From Halonatronum saccharophilum DSM 13868 (GTDB lineage: Bacteria > Bacillota > Halanaerobiia > Halobacteroidales > Halobacteroidaceae): a stretch of 37,059 nucleotides of DNA. This document shows, one piece after another, positions 8,229 to 16,299 of this stretch; positions within the stretch are counted from its first letter, which is position 1; the number at the start of each line of letters is the position of its first letter. The notes beneath the pieces are model-generated. The model saw nothing but the letters and a program-made list of their open reading frames with translations. It was not told the DNA's origin and ran no database searches. A program made the position numbers and the translations under genes. The stretch covers positions 45,098-82,156 of the forward strand of contig NZ_KI912095.1 in assembly GCF_000517025.1 (NCBI RefSeq), in the 5' to 3' direction.

Positions 8229-10277
8229 ATGTTTAAATTTAGGAAGATTGGTGTATTAATGTTGGTATTTGTTTTTATTATATCTATGACTGGATGTTTT
8301 GGCCCGTTTAGATCAAGTGATAATGATAAGGTAGGAAGTGTAGCAGGAGTAGTTACTTTAGATGAAGACCCTGTAGGTGGGGTTAGTGTTAGTGTCTCAG
8401 ATACTAATAAGGCTACAGTAACAGATTCTAAAGGGGTTTATAAAATAACTGACTTAAGTACAGGAAGTTATACCTTGTATTTTGAGAAGTCAGAGGTTAG
8501 TATCGATAGGAACGTAGATGTTGTTATTTCAGGTGGTAAAGAGACTACTCGAAATTTAAATTTAACTTCAAATAATGATGATAATGATGATAATAATAAT
8601 AATGGTACATCGATAGAAGATGTAAAATTATTTGTTAGTGATTTGAAAGGTCATGGTGTAAATTTGATGGAAAGTGGTGAAGAACAAGCAACAAAAATAA
8701 AAGAAAATATAAATGAGGATGTAATTCCTTATCTAGTAGCAATGGGTTATCGTTTTGATAAGATATCTGAAGTATTAAGGGTGTGGGAAACATTAGGTGA
8801 GTGGAATGGATATGGACCAGGAGAGTATACGGTTAATTGGAATGAATTTGATAACTATAGAGAGATGAGAAGAAAATATTTAGGAGATTGCTTTGATGAT
8901 TATGGTAATTGGGAGACTCGGGATGATTATGATGAAAATTATTATGACCAATACGATAGATATAGAGATTATTATTTTGCAGTAGTTAATGATGATTATA
9001 TTAGTTATGAAGAGTTTCTGGAAGAGCATACTGAGTTTATAATAGCAAAAGATATAGTGGAAGACTACCATAGTTTAGGTGTCTGGGAGTGGAATATAAA
9101 CTTTGCTGATTTAGGTGAAACGGTCTCCCTTAAGGTGACAAATCCAGATGAGATTTCAACTTATGAGAGAATAGAGAGTGAAGAGTACGATTGGTACAGA
9201 AAAGAAAAAATTGATTTTACAAAGGCAGAATTTAGTTATAATCATACTTTCGATAATGACGATAGCTTAGATTGGTCTTTAAGCTTTACTTTGGATACAG
9301 AAGAGTCTGAGATTGTCGAGTGGACAGATACTTATGAAAGAATACATTATGATTATGTCTATGAAGGTGGAGTATATAAAGAGGTTATTGATATAAGAAA
9401 ATATAGAGATGATTTTGTTTTTACTATACCAAGAAAGGCAACTGCTAAGTTAAGGGGTACTATGAAGGATAGCTTAACCTTTGTCGATGAGTATGGATGG
9501 CTTGAAGAGGAAGGCGATATCCCAACAATTGGAGAGATAACTGTTAATGGTGAGGTTACCTTGGACTTAGATGGTAGTAAGGAATTTAATTATGATGGTT
9601 CTTTTAACTCTGAGGAGATTAATTATAAAGGAAAGACAAGAATAAGTTTCACAGAGATGCCTTCCTACCAGAATATTATTGATGGAGAAGCTTATCCTTT
9701 GTTAGAATCGCTTTACTTCTTGGGAGAGTTTAGTACCAATGTATTTAAGATTTCGGGTTCAACAGAGGCTGATTTTATTAGTAAAGAGATTGATGGTGTT
9801 ACTGTACTATTACCTTCTAAGGTGACTTATAGCGGTTTATATCAGGATATATCTGTAGAGGATGGTTTTACTTTAGACGGATCTTTAGTAATAGAGCCTG
9901 ATTATATAGATTTAGATGGTTTAATAATAGGTGGAAATATAAGCTTAGAAGGGGATTTAGAGAGAGCAAACTTTGATAGGACCTATGCCAATATCAACTT
10001 TGCTTATAATGGAGATGAGGATGTTAACTTAAGCTTTAGATATGAATTTGATGGAGGTAAGTTTATTAGAGGAACAGTTGATATAGATGGTGAAGAATTA
10101 GTTGCTTACAATGAGAAGGATCTAAAGATTACTCTCTTCGTTGATGGTGAAGATGGAAAGATTGGTGAAATAACCGATTATTATGGTGATGAATTATATG
10201 CAGAGATTATAATTGATAGTAATGGTATCCCAAATATCCATTATGATGATATGACAAGAGAGTCATTACTCCCTTAG
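8229..10277 (+). CDS. Large acidic lipoprotein with an N-terminal carboxypeptidase-regulatory-like domain
   Basis: The preferred start is ATG 8229, after a G-rich ribosome site; a GTG at 8211 lies within that site. The 682-residue product opens with a positively charged, hydrophobic signal peptide and the lipobox MTGC, so it should be lipid-anchored at about Cys22. Residues 30-105 have the look of a CarboxypepD_reg/CNA-B-like beta sandwich (AGVVTLDEDPVGGVSVSV, DSKGVYKITDLSTGSYTL). A DDNDDNNNNG linker then leads to about 550 residues rich in Asp, Glu and Tyr with many short beta strands. I do not recognise that part. The strong acidity suits a halophile. A beta-barrel-like protein follows after a terminator. 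Function is unknown; adhesion, surface structure or substrate binding are possibilities only. Confidence 0.8.
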   Translation: MFKFRKIGVLMLVFVFIISMTGCFGPFRSSDNDKVGSVAGVVTLDEDPVGGVSVSVSDTNKATVTDSKGVYKITDLSTGSYTLYFEKSEVSIDRNVDVVISGGKETTRNLNLTSNNDDNDDNNNNGTSIEDVKLFVSDLKGHGVNLMESGEEQATKIKENINEDVIPYLVAMGYRFDKISEVLRVWETLGEWNGYGPGEYTVNWNEFDNYREMRRKYLGDCFDDYGNWETRDDYDENYYDQYDRYRDYYFAVVNDDYISYEEFLEEHTEFIIAKDIVEDYHSLGVWEWNINFADLGETVSLKVTNPDEISTYERIESEEYDWYRKEKIDFTKAEFSYNHTFDNDDSLDWSLSFTLDTEESEIVEWTDTYERIHYDYVYEGGVYKEVIDIRKYRDDFVFTIPRKATAKLRGTMKDSLTFVDEYGWLEEEGDIPTIGEITVNGEVTLDLDGSKEFNYDGSFNSEEINYKGKTRISFTEMPSYQNIIDGEAYPLLESLYFLGEFSTNVFKISGSTEADFISKEIDGVTVLLPSKVTYSGLYQDISVEDGFTLDGSLVIEPDYIDLDGLIIGGNISLEGDLERANFDRTYANINFAYNGDEDVNLSFRYEFDGGKFIRGTVDIDGEELVAYNEKDLKITLFVDGEDGKIGEITDYYGDELYAEIIIDSNGIPNIHYDDMTRESLLP

Positions 10278-10292
10278 TTTAATGTTGAATTT

Positions 10293-10330
10293 AAAAGAGG
10301 TAGTCAATTAAATTGGCTACCTCTTTTATT
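10293..10330 (+). terminator. Intrinsic terminator after the lipoprotein gene
   Basis: AAAAGAGGTAGTCAATT and AATTGGCTACCTCTTTT are complementary over 17 bases with one G-U, followed by ATT. The inverted repeat is nearly symmetric, so it may also stop transcription from the other side. Confidence 0.8.
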
Positions 10331-10348
10331 AAGGTAGAGGGTGGTTAA

Positions 10349-11443
10349 ATGAAGAAGATAATCTTTTTACTTATAATAATTATTGCTATAGGATATGAAG
10401 CTAAAGCTGAGGAGGTATCTCTTATTTATGAGAGAGATATCTTTGTAAATAACAATAGTTTTTCTTTAAAAGATGTACTTGATAAGAGATACTCTGAATT
10501 ACCTATCCATTTAGAAGAGGATATATACTTTATTAATAGTGATAAAGAGAGGTACTCTCTTTATTTTGGAGATAAGAGATTCTTCATAGGATATATATCA
10601 GTGGAGGAAGAATGGGGAGAGGCTGATAAAGAGACTGGTATATTCGTGATTGAGAGGTTAAGAAAGGGTGATTCATATAGTAGGGAGAGTTATGATATTG
10701 GTCTAGAAAGGTGGAAGCAGGTTGTAGAAGGTTTAGAGTTTGGAGGAGAAGTCTATTCTAATGAAGATAGAGGGATTTCATTAGTATTAAAGGGTAAGTT
10801 ACTAAAGGGTTTGGAGTTAGTTCAAAGTAATTATCAGGGAATTGTGAAAGAGAAGAATGGTAAGCATTATTTTTCGGGCTATAGTGATGGAATAGATACA
10901 GGGTTTAATGAGAAGACAACTCTTCAAGATATAGATTATAGTAGTAGAGGATATAGCTTAGGCTATAAATTTATATGGAATTTAGATAAGCAAAGAAGGA
11001 TTGTGTTGGATGGGGAGAATATATTGAGTAGAATTAATTGGGAGGATGCCTATACTTCTATTATGAATTATGAGAATACGAGTCTGGGTATCTACTCTAA
11101 TTATATCTTTGGTTCTTCTAGTTATGGACACGATGGGTATAATGACTATATAACTCGTTTAAATCCTAGTTATGATTTATACTTTGAGTCTGATAGAATT
11201 AGTTTAGGGATTTTTTATCGTTATCATATTTATGATGATTATATATATGGTCATGAATTCTATCCTTACTTTCATTATCTTATTACAGATAAAATAGGGG
11301 CTATAGAAGTGGGGATATATAAGGATTTTTATACTTTGGGAATTGATTATAGATGGCTTAATTTAGATGTAAAAAGTAAGTCTCTTAATGTATCATCTAC
11401 TGAAGGGGTTATGGTCAATATTGGTCTTAAATTTACTAAATAA
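10349..11443 (+). CDS. Predicted secreted beta-barrel (outer-membrane-like) protein
   Basis: The 364-residue protein starts after a GAGGGTGG ribosome site and has a clear signal peptide with a run of isoleucines and a probable cleavage site at KAEE (about residues 19-21). After a polar N-terminal domain, residues from about 140 on form short alternating hydrophobic and polar strands separated by charged turns. Examples are SLGYKFIWNL, SLGIYSNYIFG, SLGIFYRYHIYDDY, AIEVGIYKDFYTLGIDYRW and a C-terminal VMVNIGLKFTK. This pattern and the aromatic residue near the C-terminus suggest an outer-membrane barrel, reasonable for the diderm Halanaerobiales. No specific family is recognised. It lies between the lipoprotein gene and a terminator, and only 71 bases separate it from the lipoprotein, so both may serve the envelope. 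Confidence 0.65.
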   Translation: MKKIIFLLIIIIAIGYEAKAEEVSLIYERDIFVNNNSFSLKDVLDKRYSELPIHLEEDIYFINSDKERYSLYFGDKRFFIGYISVEEEWGEADKETGIFVIERLRKGDSYSRESYDIGLERWKQVVEGLEFGGEVYSNEDRGISLVLKGKLLKGLELVQSNYQGIVKEKNGKHYFSGYSDGIDTGFNEKTTLQDIDYSSRGYSLGYKFIWNLDKQRRIVLDGENILSRINWEDAYTSIMNYENTSLGIYSNYIFGSSSYGHDGYNDYITRLNPSYDLYFESDRISLGIFYRYHIYDDYIYGHEFYPYFHYLITDKIGAIEVGIYKDFYTLGIDYRWLNLDVKSKSLNVSSTEGVMVNIGLKFTK

Positions 11444-11475
11444 AGCAACTTAAAAGATATCTTTTAAGTTGCTTT
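11442..11475. terminator. Perfect palindromic terminator after the barrel protein gene
   Basis: AAAGCAACTTAAAAGAT is followed at once by its exact complement (17+17 bases), with an ATTTAT tail. The left arm overlaps the last base pair of the stop codon. The symmetry allows action in either direction. Confidence 0.8.
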
Positions 11476-11494
11476 ATTTATATATAGTCAAATA

Positions 11495-11548
11495 ATAATT
11501 GTCAATTTGTAAAATATAATTGACAAATTGACAATTATATTTTACAAT
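11495..11548 (+). promoter_or_regulatory. Promoter with overlapping operator for the XRE regulator operon
   Basis: A promoter, TTGACA (11520-11525), 17 bases, TACAAT (11543-11548), is overlapped by a perfect 16-base inverted repeat. Its arms are ATAATTGTCAATTTGT (11495-11510) and ACAAATTGACAATTAT (11523-11538). The right arm covers the end of the -35 and most of the spacer. Each arm contains TTGTCAA/TTGACAA half-sites. This arrangement is typical of an autorepressed XRE-family gene. The gene for such a regulator starts 38 bases after the -10. Confidence 0.7.
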
Positions 11549-11585
11549 ATTATTAAAGTAAATATTTACAATAGGAGGATTAAAA

Positions 11586-11804
11586 TTGGAACTTAAAAAT
11601 AGAGTTAGGGAGTTGAGGGCAAGAGATAACTTGAATCAATCACAACTGGCTAAGGAAGTTGGTGTTTCAAGGCAGACAATATCTTTAATTGAGGGCGGAG
11701 GTTATTCTCCATCGATTGTAATTGCATTGAAGTTGGCCTTGGTCTTTGAGGTTAAGGTTGAAGATATATTTGAATTAGTTGAGGAGGAGAGAGATGATGA
11801 GTAG
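11586..11804 (+). CDS. Small XRE/Cro-CI family transcriptional regulator
   Basis: The 72-residue protein is little more than one HTH_XRE domain: NRVRELRARDNLNQSQLA, then recognition helix VSRQTISLIEGG (about residues 28-39), then SIVIALKLALVFEVKVEDIF. It starts at TTG, 10 bases after AGGAGG, with no in-frame ATG nearby. Proteins of this size usually act as autoregulators and are often paired with a membrane protein, as here: the next gene overlaps its stop. The inverted repeat over the promoter is the likely operator. The signal it responds to is unknown. Confidence 0.85.
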   Translation: MELKNRVRELRARDNLNQSQLAKEVGVSRQTISLIEGGGYSPSIVIALKLALVFEVKVEDIFELVEEERDDE

Positions 11805-12516
11805 TAAGAAGAAATATTTTTTATTTTTAATATCTATCATACTTGGGAGTGGAATTTTTGGTTTTTTGGTTGGTTATTTTGAGGATAATATTTCTGGAGA
11901 AGGTTTAGAAATTTTATCTTTTTTAGGTGATTTGACTATGAGGATTGGTGTTTTTGGAGGACTTCTGTTAATATCTATTATTTTTTATTTGTTCTTTGGA
12001 GTAAATAAGCAGTTAAAAAATATAAGTAGTGAAGGAGAAAAGGATATTATCAAAAACAAAATAGATATAATATCTATTTTGTTTTTAATTGTTACAGTAA
12101 GTTTTCTTGTTGTATTATCATTAAAAGATAGGAGTAAAGTATTTTCTTATTCTTTAGATGGGGCCATTATTCTTTTGATTTTTCTACCCTTTGTTATAAT
12201 AATAGAAAAGAAGTTGATTAACTGTTCAAATAAAATTACTCATCACAGAAAATTATCTTATTTTGATACTGAAAATGATAAATTTAAAAATTTTGATGAA
12301 GGGGAAAAGTGGATAGCAGCTAATTCTGCTTATAAGACTTTGGGGATTATGGATATTATTTTTGGTGTTGTTTGGATCCTATCATTAGGTTTAACAGATT
12401 TATTTTCTTTGCCTAGGCTATCTACAATGATAATAGTTTTATTGTGGGGAATTCAAAAGTTTATCTATGTTTATCAAGTTTATAAGAAAGAGAATTCCAT
12501 TGAGTTGGAGAGTTGA
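11794..12516 (+). CDS. Six-helix membrane protein paired with the XRE regulator
   Basis: Translation probably begins at ATG 11794 (or 11797), just after GAGGAGGAGAG, overlapping the end of the regulator gene. The roughly 240-residue protein has six likely membrane helices, around residues 7-28, 48-71, 86-109, 118-140, 185-208 and 213-235, and a cytoplasmic loop between helices 4 and 5. Size and genetic pairing recall the DUF3169-type membrane proteins that accompany small XRE regulators, but this assignment is tentative. Overlap implies translational coupling. The T-rich codon use does not differ strikingly from its neighbours. Confidence 0.7.
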   Translation: MMSSKKKYFLFLISIILGSGIFGFLVGYFEDNISGEGLEILSFLGDLTMRIGVFGGLLLISIIFYLFFGVNKQLKNISSEGEKDIIKNKIDIISILFLIVTVSFLVVLSLKDRSKVFSYSLDGAIILLIFLPFVIIIEKKLINCSNKITHHRKLSYFDTENDKFKNFDEGEKWIAANSAYKTLGIMDIIFGVVWILSLGLTDLFSLPRLSTMIIVLLWGIQKFIYVYQVYKKENSIELES

Positions 12517-12561
12517 ATATAACACGTGAGAATGGAGATTAGTATCTTATTAGTAGGAAAG

Positions 12562-12604
12562 GTAGCTTTATTACTAGTGGCACGAAAGTGAAGCTTTATT
12601 ACTA
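12562..12604 (+). repeat. Internally deleted family B element
   Basis: About 43 bases join the right half of the family B left hairpin (GTAGCTTTATTACT) directly to the right hairpin (AGTGGCACGAAAGTG) and the terminal CTTTATTACTA. The whole core found in full copies is missing. It sits 35 bases before the ABC ATPase start and supplies a spurious upstream GTG. Confidence 0.75.
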
Positions 12605-12638
12605 TTTAATTTCAAATAAAATATCACTGGAGGAAGAT

Positions 12639-13394
12639 ATGATTAGAACAGAGGGAATAAAGAAGGTTTTTTGGGATAAGAAGGAGGGAGAGGTGGTAGC
12701 TCTTCACCCCACCTCGCTTTCAGTAAATGAGGGAGAAGTCTTTGGTGTCTTAGGGCCAAATGGTGCGGGCAAGACTACACTTTTAAGGATGCTGGCTACT
12801 ATTTTGACACCAACTGATGGGAGTGGAGAGGTTAATGGTTACGATATATTGAGTCAAAAGGAGGAAGTGAAGTCATCTATCGGCTTCTTATCAGGTAATA
12901 CAAAGCTATACGGTCGCCTGACACCTACAGAGATATTAAATTACTTTGGTGAGTTATATGGTTTAGGTAAAGAGGAGATTAGGGTAAGAAAGGAAGAGTT
13001 GATTACTTTGCTTAATATGGAGGAATTTATCGATAAGAAGGTAGAGAAATTATCTACTGGTCAAACTCAGAAGGTCTCCATTGCTCGTGCTTTATTACAT
13101 GATCCTGATATCTATATGTTAGATGAACCTACTTTAGGTTTAGATATATTAACTAGTAAGTCTATTATAGAATTTATCCGAGGTGAAGCAGGGCGTGGAA
13201 AGACGATTATCTTCTCTACTCACTATATGGAAGAAGCAGAGGTTCTATGTGATAGGGTAGCTCTCTTACATAAGGGTAGAATATTAGATATTGATACAAC
13301 AGAAGGCTATTATAATAAGTGCCAGGGTAATAATCTAAGAGATATATTCTTTGAATATGTAAATAAGTCAGAGGGTGATATAAATGAATCTTAA
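12639..13394 (+). CDS. ABC transporter ATP-binding protein, NatA type
   Basis: The 251-residue ATPase has Walker A GPNGAGKTT (39-47), signature LSTGQTQKVSIARAL (138 on), Walker B YMLDEPTLGLD (159-169) and a switch histidine in STHYMEEAE. It belongs to the class that pairs with ABC-2 permeases and is most like NatA/CcmA-type sodium or drug exporters. An upstream GTG at 12588 lies in a repeat; ATG 12639 after GGAGGAAG is the credible start. It overlaps the permease gene by 11 bases, so the two are co-translated. Sodium export would suit a halophile, but the substrate cannot be read from the sequence. Confidence 0.9.
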   Translation: MIRTEGIKKVFWDKKEGEVVALHPTSLSVNEGEVFGVLGPNGAGKTTLLRMLATILTPTDGSGEVNGYDILSQKEEVKSSIGFLSGNTKLYGRLTPTEILNYFGELYGLGKEEIRVRKEELITLLNMEEFIDKKVEKLSTGQTQKVSIARALLHDPDIYMLDEPTLGLDILTSKSIIEFIRGEAGRGKTIIFSTHYMEEAEVLCDRVALLHKGRILDIDTTEGYYNKCQGNNLRDIFFEYVNKSEGDINES

Positions 13395-14700
13395 GAAGGT
13401 TCTTACAGTTTATAAGAAGGAATTAATAGAGACTTTCCGGGATAAGAAGACTTTAATCTTAGCGATACTTGTGCCTTTATTAATCTATCCTTTATTAGGA
13501 TTTGGAGCATCTGAGTTGATATCTATAGGGATAGCTAGGGTAGAGAGTCAGGTTAGTAGGGTTGGTAGTAAGACTCTATTAAGTGATGAGCTTTTAGATT
13601 TGATTAAAGAGGATGAGAGGTTAGAATTCATAGAAGCTGATAATCTGTTTAGAAAGTTAGAGGAGGGGGGTATAGATGCGTATCTAGAATCATCCCTTGA
13701 AGAAGGTACAGAAGAGGTTAATATATATTATGATGGTGCTATAGAGAGGTCAAATTCAGCATGTAGTAGGCTGTGGTTGTTGTTAAATGATTACAAGCGT
13801 CTTCGTCAAGAAGATGAGTTGACCCAGCGTGGCTTAGATACTAAAGTTTTAGATATTGTAGAGGTTAAAGGTGAGAATATAGCTTCTTCAGAGAGGATGG
13901 GTGGGGTATTTTTAGGTGGAATTATCCCTTTGCTTTTGATTGTAATGATAGCTATGGGAGCAATATACCCAGCTATTGATTTAATTGCTGGGGAGAAAGA
14001 GAGAGGAACACTAGAGACAATATTGACAGTACCAATCAAGAGAAGTGAGTTAATCTTTGGTAAGTATCTGACAGTAACTACTGTAGCTATTTTGGTAGGC
14101 GCTTTGAACTTACTATCGATGCTTTTAGTATATTCTCTTGCTAGCTTTCAGCTTAAGGAGGTGATGGGAGGAGTTGATTTAGTCTTATCCCCGGGAGTAG
14201 GTATTCTTTTATTTCTTTTATTGATCCCATTAGTATTATTTGTCAGTGCTATTATTATGTCGGTCTCCTTATTTGCTAAAAATTTTAAAGATGCACAGAA
14301 CTTTTTAAGTCCAGTACTGATATTATTAATGGCTCCAGCATATATAGCAATGATGCCAGGGGTAGAGATGAATTTTATTCTATCGGTGATTCCAATTGTG
14401 AATATTAGTCTTCTTTTTAAAGAGATATTTATCCAAAACTTTAATATAGAGTATATATTCTTGGTTTTTGTTTCTAATACTCTCTATTCCTTTTTGGGGA
14501 TATATCTATTTGCTAGATTATTTAAGACAGAAAGCATTTTATTTGCAGAGGGAAAAGGTTATAAGTTTAGTATGAATCGTAAGGATTTAAAGGGGAGGAA
14601 GTTTTTAGATATTGGTGAGTCATTACTTTTGACTTCTGGGATATTATTTCTTTTCATTTATTTAGGAACCTTATTGCAATTAAGGTATGAGTTGTTTTGA
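13384..14700 (+). CDS. ABC-2 type permease, NatB-like
   Basis: The 438-residue protein has the NatB layout. A cytoplasmic start (KKVLTVYKKELIETFRDKKTL) and a first membrane helix are followed by an extracytoplasmic domain of about 130 residues. The motif LIAGEKERGTLETILTVPI (about 200-218) and five or six more helices come next. It partners the preceding ATPase. The reading frame stops at TGA 14698-14700, and after two sense codons the same frame continues into a CPBP-protease open frame. In other bacteria an ABC-2 permease and CPBP protease occur as one polypeptide of about 650-700 residues, so this gene may be the 5' part of a split or interrupted fusion. Confidence 0.85.
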   Translation: MNLKKVLTVYKKELIETFRDKKTLILAILVPLLIYPLLGFGASELISIGIARVESQVSRVGSKTLLSDELLDLIKEDERLEFIEADNLFRKLEEGGIDAYLESSLEEGTEEVNIYYDGAIERSNSACSRLWLLLNDYKRLRQEDELTQRGLDTKVLDIVEVKGENIASSERMGGVFLGGIIPLLLIVMIAMGAIYPAIDLIAGEKERGTLETILTVPIKRSELIFGKYLTVTTVAILVGALNLLSMLLVYSLASFQLKEVMGGVDLVLSPGVGILLFLLLIPLVLFVSAIIMSVSLFAKNFKDAQNFLSPVLILLMAPAYIAMMPGVEMNFILSVIPIVNISLLFKEIFIQNFNIEYIFLVFVSNTLYSFLGIYLFARLFKTESILFAEGKGYKFSMNRKDLKGRKFLDIGESLLLTSGILFLFIYLGTLLQLRYELF

Positions 14701-14706
14701 GTATTT

Positions 14707-15369
14707 TTGAGTCAGTGGTTGATAATATTTGGCTCAGTCTTATTTATACTTTGGTATTTTAAGGTTGATTTAAGGGAAAGTTTAAATTTAAGAGCTTTTA
14801 ATTTATCTTCTCTATTAGGAAGTATTTTGATGTGGATTTCAACCTTTGCTTTGGTTTTTTATATATCAGAGTTGCAGATGGAGTTCTTCCCTCAGATGGA
14901 AGAGTTATCAGAAGCAATGGCAGAGTTAATGGGTGGGGGAAGTTTGTGGTTTAGTATTATTTTTGTAGCTCTAACTCCTGCTATCTGTGAAGAGGTTCTC
15001 TTTAGAGGTGCTCTATTCTCTTCATTGAAGGAGAGGAGTAATAAGGTAGTAACTATTCTGGTATCATCTTTAATCTTTGCAATTTTTCATTTGAGTATCT
15101 TCCGACTTTTGCCTACCTTTATCTTGGGAGTTTTATTGGCTTATATAGTTTATAAGAGTGGTTCGATATTCCTGGCGATGATAATTCACTTTATTAATAA
15201 CTTTGTTGCAGTACTCTCTTTATTTTATGAAGAGTGGTTTGAGGGGATTTATCAGGAGGTAGTTGGAGTAGATAGTGTTGTGCTGGTTTTAGGGTTGGTT
15301 GTTAGCTTTGTTGTAGGAGCTTATCTGTTGAGGCAAGGGATAAGGGAAAGAGGCTCCTTTAAATCTTGA
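14707..15369 (+). CDS. CPBP family intramembrane metalloprotease domain, in frame with the NatB-like gene
   Basis: Up to 220 residues are coded from TTG 14707. The CPBP (Abi, CAAX-protease-like) motifs are present: EEVLFRG (about 95-101), FAIFH and MIIHFINNF, in a protein with about seven membrane helices. The catalytic glutamates and histidines are intact, so it is not obviously decayed. There is no ribosome site before the TTG, and the frame is the same as that of the upstream permease (TTT-TGA-GTA-TTT-TTG). It may be made by coupled reinitiation, by readthrough, or not at all if the TGA is a recent nonsense mutation. Its length and position match the C-terminal part of known permease-CPBP fusions. 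Confidence 0.75.
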   Translation: MSQWLIIFGSVLFILWYFKVDLRESLNLRAFNLSSLLGSILMWISTFALVFYISELQMEFFPQMEELSEAMAELMGGGSLWFSIIFVALTPAICEEVLFRGALFSSLKERSNKVVTILVSSLIFAIFHLSIFRLLPTFILGVLLAYIVYKSGSIFLAMIIHFINNFVAVLSLFYEEWFEGIYQEVVGVDSVVLVLGLVVSFVVGAYLLRQGIRERGSFKS

Positions 15370-15407
15370 GAGGACCTTTGAAATTGGGATTGCACGGAGA
15401 TTAGTAG

Positions 15408-15491
15408 GGGCAGGTCCCCGTGCCTGCCCTTATATATGCCAGCGAGTGGTGGATAGAGGAATCGAAAGTCAGCAAGCTGACTTTCGATTCC
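15408..15491. repeat. Two intergenic hairpins in the gap after the CPBP gene
   Basis: The gap 15370-15700 has no convincing gene. It holds a GC-rich hairpin, GGGCAGG/CCTGCCC (15408-15429, loop TCCCCGTG), unlike the AT-rich surroundings. It also holds a perfect 16-bp palindrome GGAATCGAAAGTCAGC/GCTGACTTTCGATTCC (15458-15491, centre AA). Neither is followed by a T run. The rest is AT-rich, with one 29-codon frame (15542-15631) lacking a ribosome site. Confidence 0.7.
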
Positions 15492-15700
15492 AGATTCCAG
15501 ATTTTAAGTTTCTCAAATCGGATTACATAGTAGATTTTTAAATGGAGGAGAAGAGAAGGGATGAGATGGATTATTCGTTTGCCCTTAAGAAGGTGGTTTC
15601 TATTAATTATGATTTACTTTTGAATAATTGAATTAATAATATAAGTAAGTTTAAAGATTGAAGAATATTTCTTAATTATATTATATGAGGAGTGTTAAAG

Positions 15701-16282
15701 ATGGGTAAAGCTAAGATTGAATTTATTCGTACTTCACAAGCAGCTAATAGTGGACGGGAGTATGAAATCTATGTAGATGGTAAGTTAGAAGGAAAAATTG
15801 CTAATGGAGAAAGAGAAACGATAGAATTAGAAAGCGGAGAACATCAAATTATAGTCAAGTTGGATTGGAATAAAAGTAATGAAATGAAGGTTGATCTAGA
15901 AGTAGGAGAGGAGAAGAAATTAATCTGTGGGAGTAAGTTAGTCGGTTGGAGACAGTGGTTAGCTTTATACTATATTCTACCCCTTCTAAGTGATTTATAC
16001 TTAAAGGAGTATTCTTCAGAGAAGATAATACATTACCCAGAAGAGACTTGGGAGGAAATTGTGGAGAAAGGTATGTTTTATTATGTAGTAAAAGAAGGAA
16101 TAATTGGCTGGGGATTTTTTGTAGGTTTTTTTGTGTTTTTGGTAAATATAATTATAACATATCGTCATTTATCTATCGTTGATATCTTTCGCAACCTAAT
16201 TATAAACCTGGCTATATTTTCTGTAGGAGGAGCAATCTTTGGCTTGATAATGTGGTTTATGATGGAGAAAATAAATGATTAG
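15701..16282 (+). CDS. Small membrane protein with an N-terminal beta domain
   Basis: The 193-residue protein starts at ATG 15701 after AGGAG; an in-frame GTG at 15692 lies too close to that site. Residues 1-75 are soluble and strand-rich (EYEIYVDGKLEGKIANGE, ESGEHQIIVKLDW), resembling a PEGA-like or carbohydrate-binding-type beta sandwich. A hydrophobic stretch WLALYYILPLLSDLYL follows near residue 85. Two strong membrane helices come at about 130-152 and 162-185. I do not recognise a family beyond that resemblance. It stands alone between two gaps rich in hairpins. Confidence 0.7.
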   Translation: MGKAKIEFIRTSQAANSGREYEIYVDGKLEGKIANGERETIELESGEHQIIVKLDWNKSNEMKVDLEVGEEKKLICGSKLVGWRQWLALYYILPLLSDLYLKEYSSEKIIHYPEETWEEIVEKGMFYYVVKEGIIGWGFFVGFFVFLVNIIITYRHLSIVDIFRNLIINLAIFSVGGAIFGLIMWFMMEKIND

Positions 16283-16299
16283 ATGATATTTTTGATGTT

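Noticed and set aside
12588-12638. Upstream GTG start adding 17 residues to the ABC ATPase
   Set aside because: The GTG lies in the family B fragment, has no ribosome site, and the added residues are unlike any NatA N-terminus.
14698-14700. TGA between the permease and CPBP parts read as selenocysteine
   Set aside because: The position is a linker with no redox role. The only downstream hairpin (TGAGTC/GGCTCA with a 17-base loop) is short and unlike a typical bacterial SECIS.
15542-15631. 29-codon small protein gene
   Set aside because: There is no ribosome site or promoter and no recognisable sequence. It could arise by chance in this composition.
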